From an uncultured Acinetobacter sp. (GTDB lineage: Bacteria > Pseudomonadota > Gammaproteobacteria > Pseudomonadales > Moraxellaceae): a stretch of DNA of 9,493 nucleotides. Shown piece after piece: positions 1 to 6,695 of the stretch. A program made the translations under genes and the position numbers. The DNA lies in NCBI RefSeq assembly GCF_943914805.1, contig NZ_CALUDM010000130.1, positions 1 to 9,493 of the forward strand. The letters are read 5' to 3'. Under the pieces are notes generated by a model. That model made no database searches. It was not told the DNA's origin and saw nothing but the letters and a program-made list of their open reading frames with translations. Each line of letters begins with the position of its first letter. The stretch's first letter is position 1.

Positions 1-18
1 ACCCAAAATATATTGGGT
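1..18. repeat. Short inverted repeat at the left edge
   Basis: ACCCAA (1-6) and TTGGGT (13-18) form a 6-bp inverted repeat around a 6-nt AT spacer. It could be the end of a terminator for a gene off the left edge, but no clear T-tract follows. The rest of 19-136 is AT-rich and I see no convincing promoter, although a TATAAT string occurs at 28-33 without a matching -35 box. Confidence 0.3.
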
Positions 19-136
19 TAATATATTTATAATCGTTGAATTAATGTAAATTAGTGCTTTATTTAACCAATATTTTATGTTAAAAATACGACGAACCAAC
101 AGGATTTAACAATAATTTTAAAATCTAGGCTCAGTG

Positions 137-289
137 ATGAAAATTATACCTGAACAATCGACTAGTCTTATTAGCGAAAATAGTGGTTTTCGCTTACGCT
201 TGGATAAAGGAGCTTGCTGCTTTTTTGTTCTAGGTATGTTTTTGGCTGCAATGATCATTCACATTCTAGGCATTTTTCCTTCTACCTAA
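137..289 (+). CDS. Small single-pass membrane protein, 50 aa, unknown function
   Basis: This short open frame encodes 50 residues beginning MKIIPEQSTS. The first 25 residues are polar with basic residues R19, R21 and K24. A hydrophobic segment at about 26-47 (starting ACCFFVLGMF) then runs almost to the C-terminus and could span the inner membrane once. By the positive-inside rule the N-terminus would be cytoplasmic. The start ATG lies about 7 nt after an AGG (127-129), an acceptable ribosome binding site. The stop is followed 25 nt later by a strong terminator, which supports a real transcript ending here. I do not recognise the family. A function cannot be assigned, and it could still be a chance frame, but the hydrophobic pattern, the SD and the terminator together favour a gene. 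Confidence 0.55.
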   Translation: MKIIPEQSTSLISENSGFRLRLDKGACCFFVLGMFLAAMIIHILGIFPST

Positions 290-313
290 TTCAGAGCCTA
301 GTCATGCATATAT

Positions 314-342
314 AAAAAATCCTTCAATGTGAAGGATTTTTT
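314..342. terminator. Bidirectional rho-independent terminator between the small ORF and serC
   Basis: A perfect 12-bp stem pairs AAAAAATCCTTC (314-325) with GAAGGATTTTTT (331-342) around the loop AATGT. The stem ends in T6 on the + strand and, read in reverse, T6 on the - strand. It therefore suits both the + strand small ORF ending at 289 and serC, which ends at 371 on the - strand. Confidence 0.88.
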
Positions 343-370
343 ATTTCTAAATCTTTTGTGAAATTATGGA

Positions 371-1450
371 TTAAGCGTTGCGCTTAGCAAAGTCATCCAT
401 AAAGTTAACCAATGCTTGAACACCTTCCAAAGGCACAGCATTGTAAATACTCGCACGCATACCACCTACTGAACGGTGACCTGCAAGATTCAATAAATGG
501 TTTTCTTCAGCTTCTTTCAAAAATAATTTATCTAAAGCTTCATCCGCCAAAGTAAATGGCACATTCATAATTGAACGGTTTGGAACGGCGATTGGGTTAT
601 TATAGAAATCACTTGAATCGATATAACCATAAAGTAATTTAGATTTTTCCAAATTGATTTTGTGCATTGCGTCTACACCGCCCTGCTCTAATAACCATTC
701 AAAAACTAAACCTGATAAATACCATGCATAGGTTGCAGGTGTATTGACCATTGAATCATTTTTTGCTTGTGAGCCATATTTTAATAGGCTTGGAATTTCA
801 GGTTTAGCTTGATCAAGTAAATCATCACGAACAATCACCAAGGTTAAACCTGCTGGACCGATATTTTTTTGCGCACCTGCGTAAATTAAACCAAATTTAG
901 ATACGTCTAATGGTGCAGACAAAATACTTGAAGATAAATCTGCAACTAAAGGTTTATCGGTTACAGGAATATTGGCAAATTGAATCCCACCAATGGTTTC
1001 ATTTTCAGCATAGTGTACATAAGCAGCATCATTCGATAAGTTCCATTGGCTTTGGTCACTAATCGCAAGTTTGCCATCAATCGTTGTACCCGCTTCAATG
1101 ACGTTAATGTCGCCATAACGTTGCGCTTCTTGAGTCGCTTTTTCAGACCAAATACCCGTGTGGATATAATCTGCTTTTGAGTTTTTACCCAAAAGGTTTA
1201 AAGGAATTGCAGAAAACTGAAGTGATGCACCACCTTGTAAAAACAAGACTTTGTAGTTTTCAGGGATGTTCATCAACTTGCGAAGATCTGCTTCTGCTTT
1301 TTCAGCGACAGCCACATAGTCTTTACTACGGTGGCTCATTTCCATGATGGATAAACCTTTACCATGCCAATCTAACATCTCTTGTTGAGCTTTTTCTAAA
1401 ACGGCAGTAGGTAATGCAGCAGGACCAGCACAGAAATTGTACGCGCGCAT
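371..1450 (-). CDS. serC: Phosphoserine aminotransferase
   Basis: SerC (EC 2.6.1.52) is a cytosolic PLP enzyme that transfers the amino group of glutamate to 3-phosphohydroxypyruvate in serine synthesis. It also acts on the 4-phosphothreonine precursor of pyridoxal phosphate. The 359 residues match the family length (E. coli about 362) and start with the family's MRAYNFCAGPAAL. Visible landmarks are H40-R41 and H325-R326 (substrate phosphate/carboxylate contacts), GGAS at 73-76, W101 (stacks on PLP), D171 in ADLSSSIL, the PLP-binding K195 in AGAQKNIGPAG, NTP at 236-238 and GGMRAS at 329-334. The start at 1450 is chosen over an upstream in-frame ATG at 1501. It has an AAAGGGA SD 6 nt away, and the 17 extra residues do not resemble the family. 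It is transcribed leftward into the shared terminator, and the gap to the next upstream gene is about 150 nt. Confidence 0.97.
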   Translation of the reverse strand: MRAYNFCAGPAALPTAVLEKAQQEMLDWHGKGLSIMEMSHRSKDYVAVAEKAEADLRKLMNIPENYKVLFLQGGASLQFSAIPLNLLGKNSKADYIHTGIWSEKATQEAQRYGDINVIEAGTTIDGKLAISDQSQWNLSNDAAYVHYAENETIGGIQFANIPVTDKPLVADLSSSILSAPLDVSKFGLIYAGAQKNIGPAGLTLVIVRDDLLDQAKPEIPSLLKYGSQAKNDSMVNTPATYAWYLSGLVFEWLLEQGGVDAMHKINLEKSKLLYGYIDSSDFYNNPIAVPNRSIMNVPFTLADEALDKLFLKEAEENHLLNLAGHRSVGGMRASIYNAVPLEGVQALVNFMDDFAKRNA

Positions 1451-1456
1451 GATTTT

Positions 1457-1463
1457 TCCCTTT
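1457..1463 (-). promoter_or_regulatory. Ribosome binding site deciding the serC start
   Basis: AAAGGGA on the - strand lies 6 nt upstream of the ATG at 1450. It fixes the start there rather than at the upstream in-frame ATG at 1501. Confidence 0.8.
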
Positions 1464-1601
1464 ATAAAAGTGAAACGAATGAAATAGGCGCATTTAACCA
1501 CAAAACGACTTTTCTTGCAGTAGCTTCGTTAGTCAATCTTTCAATATGTTTGACAATTTACAATTGAGATTTCAATAACAAAGACGAGTCAACAACAGAC
1601 T

Positions 1602-2111
1602 TTAAATCTGTTTGACTGGTTTAGGAATATGGTAAGTCATCGAATTGTATTTAGGCTCTTGAGAACAATAGACTGCAAAACCATTTAAAGATTCAGCAAT
1701 CTGTCGACTTGAATAGTTTTCGACAGCTACAGGATAAATAAAATGTTCAAAGTTATTCCTTGTTGAAGCCCAATGCACAATCGTGGTGACAGCTTCTTTT
1801 CCATAGCCAAAACCATGACGATCTTCTCGAATCCAAATACCCAGTTCAGGTGTCTTCCCTAAAGTTTCGTGAAGTCCTACCAATCCTAAAAATTCATGAT
1901 TTAACTTATGCCGAATTACAAAATTCAAATCAGAGCCATCTTTAATTGTGTCTAACCATACTCGCCATATCACCTCGAAGGCTGCTTGATCTTGTGGCGG
2001 ATCCCAAGACATATACTTTGTCAGCGTGGGTGTAATGCAGGCATAACACTCTTCGGCATCATTCGATGTAAAAGGCTTCAATATCATACGTGCAGAATCA
2101 ATGATTATCAT
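1602..2111 (-). CDS. GNAT family N-acetyltransferase, RimJ/RimL type
   Basis: This 169-residue protein has the Acetyltransf_3 (RimJ/RimL) layout. The opening IIDSARMILKPFTSNDAEE corresponds to the usual 'TeRLiLRpft..DAe' strand and helix. A central strand LGLVGLHE at about 75-82 is followed by the acetyl-CoA pyrophosphate loop HGFGYGKEA at 99-107. Here His99 sits where Arg or Gln is usual, a substitution often tolerated in this subgroup. ENYSSRQIAESLNGF at 131-145 is the family's 'N..S.rv.eklGF' motif. It should transfer acetyl from acetyl-CoA to an amine, possibly a protein N-terminus or a small molecule. The substrate is unknown. The start at 2111 has only a weak upstream purine signal. An alternative Met9 at 2087 would remove the first strand, so the longer form is preferred. 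It lies between serC and an AHSA1-like gene on the same strand. Confidence 0.88.
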   Translation of the reverse strand: MIIIDSARMILKPFTSNDAEECYACITPTLTKYMSWDPPQDQAAFEVIWRVWLDTIKDGSDLNFVIRHKLNHEFLGLVGLHETLGKTPELGIWIREDRHGFGYGKEAVTTIVHWASTRNNFEHFIYPVAVENYSSRQIAESLNGFAVYCSQEPKYNSMTYHIPKPVKQI

Positions 2112-2133
2112 ATTGATATACCAAATGAATTTT

Positions 2134-2156
2134 AAAAAACTAATTCAGTCGTTAGT
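2134..2156 (-). terminator. Weak candidate terminator for the AHSA1-like gene
   Basis: On the - strand ACTAA (2152-2156 reversed) pairs with TTAGT (2139-2143 reversed) around an 8-nt loop and is followed by a T run from the A tract at 2134-2138. The 5-bp AT-rich stem is weak, so this may not terminate, and read-through into the acetyltransferase gene is possible. Confidence 0.3.
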
Positions 2157-2221
2157 CGTTAAAAGCTGCTTTCAGTATTGTCCTGAATATTCTATTAAAA
2201 CGGCTTTAAACAAGCTCTCAA

Positions 2222-2635
2222 TTATGAATTCTTCTGTTCTACATATTGTGCAAAATTATTTAAAATGGCTTGCCAACCTGCTTGTTGCTGTTCAATTGGA
2301 TATTGATTCTCTGGATCAAAAGTAATCTTGACCAATACTGCATCATTTTTCTGTTCAAAAGTAATTTCAGCGGTACGATCTCCAAATGAATAGGCAATTT
2401 TCTCATATGGAATCACTTCAGTATAAGTTCCTGCAAAGTCAAATCCCATACTGCCATCTTTAGCTTCCATACGATTTGAGAATTGACCACCAACACGTAA
2501 ATCATTGACAGAATTTACCGTATGCCAATCTGACGAAGCAGTATTCCATTGTTCAATATCTTGAGGATGATTATAAATTTTCCAGACCTGCTCGATAGGT
2601 GCCTTCACTTGCGCCTCAACCGTAATTTTTGTCAT
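2222..2635 (-). CDS. AHSA1/SRPBCC-domain protein, 137 aa
   Basis: The protein fills one START/SRPBCC fold of the AHSA1 (activator of Hsp90 ATPase homologue 1-like) family. The N-terminal VEAQVKAPIEQVWKIYNHP and the following DIEQW (27-30) match the family's 'v.ap.e.VW....p..i.qW'. The middle contains RVGGQFSNRME and FAGTYTEVIPYEKIAY, and the C-terminal helix GWQAILNNFAQYVE (120-133) is the usual cap over the ligand cavity. Such proteins bind hydrophobic ligands or act as small stress or lyase-like proteins. No ligand can be predicted. The ATG at 2635 is chosen because an AGGTGA SD (2643-2648) lies 7 nt upstream. An in-frame GTG at 2641 would be too close to that SD. It is divergent from the export operon across a 190-nt region, so the two may share regulation. 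That last point is inference. Confidence 0.9.
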   Translation of the reverse strand: MTKITVEAQVKAPIEQVWKIYNHPQDIEQWNTASSDWHTVNSVNDLRVGGQFSNRMEAKDGSMGFDFAGTYTEVIPYEKIAYSFGDRTAEITFEQKNDAVLVKITFDPENQYPIEQQQAGWQAILNNFAQYVEQKNS

Positions 2636-2642
2636 TTCCACT

Positions 2643-2648
2643 TCACCT
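2643..2648 (-). promoter_or_regulatory. Ribosome binding site deciding the AHSA1-like start
   Basis: AGGTGA on the - strand is 7 nt before the ATG at 2635 and only 1 nt before the in-frame GTG at 2641. The ATG is therefore the likely start. Confidence 0.75.
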
Positions 2649-2674
2649 GATTTTTATTGAAAATATTATTAAAA

Positions 2675-2802
2675 ATTCTATTCCGTATTTAGAATATTCA
2701 CTCTCACGCATTCCAGCAAGATTTCTAAAATACACGCTACAAAAACCACACACTTTCAATCTGACTTTTAGAATATTTATTCTAGTCAATACAGGTTAGA
2801 AT
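2675..2802. promoter_or_regulatory. Divergent control region with repeated TTTAGAA half-sites
   Basis: The spacer between the AHSA1-like gene and the export operon holds several copies of one motif. TTTAGAATATT occurs exactly at 2688-2698 and again at 2767-2777. The second copy is half of a 7-2-7 inverted repeat TAGAATA-TT-TATTCTA at 2769-2784. The first faces an ATTCTA at 2675-2680 with a 9-nt spacer. An inverted copy TTCTAAAA lies at 2723-2730 and a further TAGAAT at 2797-2802. The last could serve as a -10 box for the + strand operon. On the - strand, TATTCT (2691-2696) lies 17 nt from a TTGCTG and could be a weak -10 for the AHSA1-like gene. The arrangement suggests operator sites for a regulator not encoded in the window. 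Confidence 0.45.
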
Positions 2803-2825
2803 GTTTTAAATACAAACAAATACTG

Positions 2826-4331
2826 ATGATTTTTCAGATGAAATTTACAACACAATATTCTCGAAAAGCATTATCTAAATCTGTACAGCACATTACTTTA
2901 TTGGGTATTTTCTCGTGTATCGTCAGCCACAGTTTTGCTGAAAACCTAAGTTATACACAAGCTGAGCAGTATTTTTTGGAGCATTCTTACACTACACAGG
3001 CCAATAATGCCTTAAACCAAGCCTCTAAACTTCAAGCTGATGCCGTTAAACATTTAGGTTTACCACGTGTCGATTTGAATGTCCGAGCTTATAAATTTCA
3101 TACTGAAACAGATATTCCGCTCAATGGGGTAAAAAATAATTTAGAACAAACACTTTCTCAAGGTGTTAATGAACGTGTCGATCAATGGCAATCTCAGCAA
3201 AATATCCCTTCGACTATCACCGATCCTTTAAAAGATGGCTTGGCACAAGGTATCCATAGTGGAATTGGTTTAATTCCTGATACGGCAAATGTTGTATTAG
3301 AAGACGAAGTCGTTCGTCCAACGGTATCTGTGATGATGCCGATTTATACAGGTGGCATCACCACTACGACTAAGCAAATTGCGAATTTAAAAGCTGAGCG
3401 AAGCCAACTTGATTCTAAGCAACAACAAGATATACAACGCTTTGAGGTGATTCGTGCCTATTTTAATGTACAACTACAACAACAACTTTTAGAAGCAAGT
3501 CGTTTAAATTTATCAACAATGCAACAACACTACGACAATGCATTAAAGTTTGAAAAACAAGGTTTTATTAGTAAAGGACAACGAATGCAATTTGAAGTTG
3601 CTCGGAATAATGCACAACGTAATTATCAAAATGTTGTAGCGAATCTACAGTCCAGTCAATTTCAACTCAAGAATTTGCTAAATAAACAATCGATTGACCA
3701 ACTCACTACTCCACTTTTCGTCAATCGCCAACAAAGCCAGTCTTTAGATCAATTACTGGCATCCTACCCAGAAACATCGAGCTTAGTTCGTAAAATGCAA
3801 ATGGACACACAACTGGCTAATCAAAATATTAAATTGCAAAGTGCGGCGAAAAAACCAAGTGTGTTTGCTTTTGGGGAATATAGCTTAGATCAAGATCAGA
3901 ACTGGATCGTTGGGGTAGCGGCACGTTATAACTTATTTTCAGGTATTGATAAGAATAAAAACGTCCAAGCTGCTGAACTACAACGATATGCAACGGAACT
4001 ATTAACTGCACGTACACAACAAGAAATTGAGAATGTGATTTATAAATCCTATAGCGAATTGAGCTCAGCGCAACAAAGCAATCTATTACTGCAACAAAAT
4101 GAACAAGCTGCGCAGGAAAATTTAAGAATTCAAACCCTTTCTTTTAAAGAAGATATGGGAACCGCAACACAAGTGATTGATGCTCAAGATCAATTAAGCG
4201 CTTTAAGAGCTGAAAAAGCACTGAATGCTTATAAATATGTGATTTCGCTCGCTACACTACTCCAAAGCCACGGCTCCATTGATCAATTTAGTCGCTTTAT
4301 CAATCAATCAAATACCGATTATCTTCGTTAG
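2826..4331 (+). CDS. TolC-family outer membrane efflux protein
   Basis: This is an outer membrane factor that should trimerise into a beta-barrel plus periplasmic alpha-barrel and form the exit duct of a tripartite exporter. A signal peptide spans roughly residues 1-38, with basic n-region, hydrophobic ITLLGIFSCIV and likely cleavage after SHSFA. There is no lipobox, so it is TolC-like rather than OprM-like. The typical duplicated layout is visible: first strand pair PRVDLNVRAY (80-89) to VRPTVSVMMPIYTGG (163-177), coiled-coil helices 180-290, second repeat with KKPSVFAFGEYSL (342-354) and VAARYNLFSGIDK (364-376), and a final helix containing GTATQVIDAQDQLSALRAEKALN. About 60 residues between the first two strands (97-158) are unusually long. 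ATG 2826 and in-frame ATG 2838 (497 aa, MKFTTQ) are both possible. Neither has a good SD. It is the first gene of the operon. Confidence 0.92.
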   Translation: MIFQMKFTTQYSRKALSKSVQHITLLGIFSCIVSHSFAENLSYTQAEQYFLEHSYTTQANNALNQASKLQADAVKHLGLPRVDLNVRAYKFHTETDIPLNGVKNNLEQTLSQGVNERVDQWQSQQNIPSTITDPLKDGLAQGIHSGIGLIPDTANVVLEDEVVRPTVSVMMPIYTGGITTTTKQIANLKAERSQLDSKQQQDIQRFEVIRAYFNVQLQQQLLEASRLNLSTMQQHYDNALKFEKQGFISKGQRMQFEVARNNAQRNYQNVVANLQSSQFQLKNLLNKQSIDQLTTPLFVNRQQSQSLDQLLASYPETSSLVRKMQMDTQLANQNIKLQSAAKKPSVFAFGEYSLDQDQNWIVGVAARYNLFSGIDKNKNVQAAELQRYATELLTARTQQEIENVIYKSYSELSSAQQSNLLLQQNEQAAQENLRIQTLSFKEDMGTATQVIDAQDQLSALRAEKALNAYKYVISLATLLQSHGSIDQFSRFINQSNTDYLR

Positions 4332-4332
4332 G

Positions 4333-5559
4333 ATGAACAAGAAAATGACACAAGAAAATATTCATCCAGACATACCAAACGATGATGCTCAAAATGAGCA
4401 GTCACTAGATTCTAAGCAAACTATTGAGTCAAAACCGTCTTTATCATCACAAGATGCTTCATCAGAAAATGCATCAAACCCGCCATTACATTCTGAAAAT
4501 GTAAATACAAATCATGAGAATAAAGCACAATCAAAAGCAGATGCAGAGGCTGTAACACCAACACCTCCTTCAAAAAAGAAAGCGTTGATTGCGATAGGTA
4601 CAATTATTTTGATTGCTCTACTTGGACTGATTGCATTTGGTCTATGGAAAAGCTATCAACCTAAAACCGTTGATGTACAAGGTCGCGTTGAAGCAGAAAC
4701 TTTACACGTTAGCACCAAAGTGCCAAGTCGAATTGAAGGTATTTTCGTACATGATGGGCAAAAGATTAAAAAAGGACAGCTACTCGTCACTTTAAGCAGT
4801 CCTGAAATTGCTACAACCAAACAACAAGCTTTAGCAGGTTTACAATCTGCGCTTGCCCTACAAGCTTCGGTGGATCGTGGTACTCAGCAAGAAAATATCG
4901 ACAGTTTATATGCCAATTGGCAAAGCTTAAAAGCACAAGAAAACCTTGCTAAAACAACGTTTAATCGTGGTCAAAACCTCTATCTACAAGGTGTTATTTC
5001 ACGTCAACGTCGTGATGAAATGCAAGCTGCTGCAATATCTGCTCGTCAACTCACAGAAGCATCGTATCAACAATATGCACGAGCGAAACGTGGCAGTACT
5101 TCTGAGCAAAAAACCAGTGCTGATGCTCAAGTTGAAATTGCCAAAGCTGCTGTAACTGAAGCCAATGCACTAGAAGCAGAAACTAAACTTTTTTCCCCGA
5201 TCAATGGAACAGTGTCTAAAACCTATGGAAAACCTTCTGAATTGGTTGCGATAGGCGTACCTGTGGTCAGTATTCTTCAAGATGATGAGCAATGGGTGAG
5301 CTTGAATGTGCGAGAAGACCAGTATGCGCAAGTTTATCAAGCAAAATCTTTAGACGGTTTTATTCCAGCACTCAATAAAACTATTGCATTTAACATCAAG
5401 AATATTGATGCAGAAGGTGAATTCGCAACCATCAAAACTACACGTCAAACTGGTGGTTATGATATTCGAAGTTTTAAAATTAAATTAACACCTGCCGAAC
5501 CATTAGCTGACTTAAAAGCAGGCATGAGTGTTATTTTCAAATTGAAAGAGAACCAATAA
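4333..5559 (+). CDS. HlyD-family membrane fusion (periplasmic adaptor) protein
   Basis: The 408-residue protein should bridge the inner-membrane permeases and the TolC homologue. Residues 1-80 are hydrophilic and rich in Ser, Asn, Gln and Glu. KKK at 81-83 precedes one membrane span at about 84-104. The barrel-sandwich (lipoyl) halves are at 126-156 (KVPSRIEGIFVHDGQKIKKG) and 286-316 (LFSPINGTVSKTYGKPSE). A long alpha-hairpin occupies about 162-283 between them. A beta-barrel at about 320-408 ends with the family's LKAGMSVIFKLK. The ATG at 4333 starts 1 nt after the upstream TAG, so translational coupling is likely. ATG 4345 (MTQENIH) is the alternative, with AGGA 11 nt ahead. The length of the cytoplasmic tail is unusual, since relatives such as EmrA and YhiI have far shorter ones. 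Confidence 0.93.
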   Translation: MNKKMTQENIHPDIPNDDAQNEQSLDSKQTIESKPSLSSQDASSENASNPPLHSENVNTNHENKAQSKADAEAVTPTPPSKKKALIAIGTIILIALLGLIAFGLWKSYQPKTVDVQGRVEAETLHVSTKVPSRIEGIFVHDGQKIKKGQLLVTLSSPEIATTKQQALAGLQSALALQASVDRGTQQENIDSLYANWQSLKAQENLAKTTFNRGQNLYLQGVISRQRRDEMQAAAISARQLTEASYQQYARAKRGSTSEQKTSADAQVEIAKAAVTEANALEAETKLFSPINGTVSKTYGKPSELVAIGVPVVSILQDDEQWVSLNVREDQYAQVYQAKSLDGFIPALNKTIAFNIKNIDAEGEFATIKTTRQTGGYDIRSFKIKLTPAEPLADLKAGMSVIFKLKENQ

Positions 5560-5561
5560 AC

Positions 5562-6695
5562 ATGTGGGCGAGCATGTTAAGAGAGTTTCGTTATCTCCTT
5601 CACCACAAATGGGATTTGTGTTTAGTCACACTCGCTCCACTGTTTGTTATTGTTCTATTTAGTAGCATGTTTTACGCTGGTAAAGCTGAACATTTACCTA
5701 TTGCGATCATTGACCAAGATCATAGTGAACTGAGCCGAAATATTGAGAAATATTTAAGTCTTAATAGCACTATTCAAGTTTATCGTATTTCTGATAATCA
5801 AAATGAAATTGAACGCTTAATCGATCAAACTAAAATTTGGGGTTATGTCCACATTCCCGAAGGTGCTGAACAGCGCCTAGTACAAGCTCAAGATGCTCAA
5901 ATCAGTATTGCCTTTAACCAGTCTTATTTTAGTATTGGCAATACAATTTCTTCAGCCATGTTATTTTCAACCGTTGAAGCGATTGCGAATTTTGCAAAAG
6001 ATTCTTATTTTAAGAATAAAATCCCTTATGTAGTTCTTTCGACAGCCAATGTCAAAATATCTCCACTCTTTAACCCAAATTTAAATTATGAGTTTTATCT
6101 CGAACCTTTCATGATTCCTGCAATTTTGCATTTATTGCTCTGTTGTTGCGTAGCGTTTTCTGTAGGTCAAGAACTGAAATACGGCACACTAAATCAATGG
6201 GTTAATCATCAAACTATATTTACAGCACTCTTCAGCAAAAACTTAGTATATGTCCTGATCTTCTGTTTTTGGACATGGCTGTGGATGTTTTGGCTTGTGG
6301 TGATTCGAGGCTGGTTTATTGCAGGTAGTTTGTGGATTATTTTGCTTGGACAATTTTTACTGTTTAGTGCTTATGCCTTTATTAGTAGCACTGTGGTTTT
6401 AGCCACGAAGAACTTATCTAAAACCTTTGGATTTATTGCTGTTTACGGCGGATCGTCTTTGAGCTTTGCTGGCGTGACTTTGCCTCTGAATAATGCGCCT
6501 ATTTTTACTCAGTTTTGGGCAAATATTATTCCTTATACACCTTATGCTAAACTACAAACTGAACAATGGGTCATTGGAAGCCCTATTTTTATTTCATTGA
6601 TTCCTTTATTTATTTTGTCTTTGTATTGCATCTTTTATTTTGCAGTTTCGACATTGCTACTAAATAAAAATTTAAAGGAAGCAAATCATGGCTAA
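5562..6695 (+). CDS. ABC-2 type permease, first of a pair (YhhJ/YbhR-like)
   Basis: The 377-residue inner membrane protein has the ABC2_membrane_3 layout. One span lies at about 21-40. A periplasmic domain at about 41-180 begins with LPIAIIDQDHSELSRNI and ends near LFNPNLNYEFYLEP. Five further spans lie at about 183-202, 227-248, 257-281, 289-306 and 343-366. The cytoplasmic loop after the second span contains QELKYGTL (203-210). This keeps the E-x3-GT core of the 'REKERGT' segment that contacts the ATPase in ABC-2 exporters. The start is 2 nt after the adaptor stop, with a weak AAAGAGA 10 nt upstream. Met5 (5574) is an alternative. The stop overlaps the next gene by 8 nt. It presumably pairs with the second permease to form the transmembrane channel. 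No nucleotide-binding domain is fused to it. Confidence 0.9.
   Translation: MWASMLREFRYLLHHKWDLCLVTLAPLFVIVLFSSMFYAGKAEHLPIAIIDQDHSELSRNIEKYLSLNSTIQVYRISDNQNEIERLIDQTKIWGYVHIPEGAEQRLVQAQDAQISIAFNQSYFSIGNTISSAMLFSTVEAIANFAKDSYFKNKIPYVVLSTANVKISPLFNPNLNYEFYLEPFMIPAILHLLLCCCVAFSVGQELKYGTLNQWVNHQTIFTALFSKNLVYVLIFCFWTWLWMFWLVVIRGWFIAGSLWIILLGQFLLFSAYAFISSTVVLATKNLSKTFGFIAVYGGSSLSFAGVTLPLNNAPIFTQFWANIIPYTPYAKLQTEQWVIGSPIFISLIPLFILSLYCIFYFAVSTLLLNKNLKEANHG
6674..6680 (+). promoter_or_regulatory. Ribosome binding site for the second permease, inside the first
   Basis: AAAGGAA lies 7 nt before the ATG at 6688 and within the last codons of the first permease. It is the strongest SD in the operon and confirms the overlapping start. 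Confidence 0.75.

Noticed and set aside
1451..1601. Possible serC promoter in the acetyltransferase-serC spacer
   Set aside because: TTGTCA and TTGACT strings occur on the - strand, but none has a convincing -10 at 16-18 nt. I could not choose one.
1587..1617. Imperfect 11-bp hairpin over the acetyltransferase stop codon
   Set aside because: It has a 2-nt bulge and no T-tract follows on the - strand, so I do not call it a terminator. It might only slow decay or be chance.
2101..2325. A + strand open frame of 74 codons across the acetyltransferase/AHSA1-like junction
   Set aside because: It overlaps two well-supported - strand genes, has no SD, and its composition looks like non-coding AT-rich sequence.
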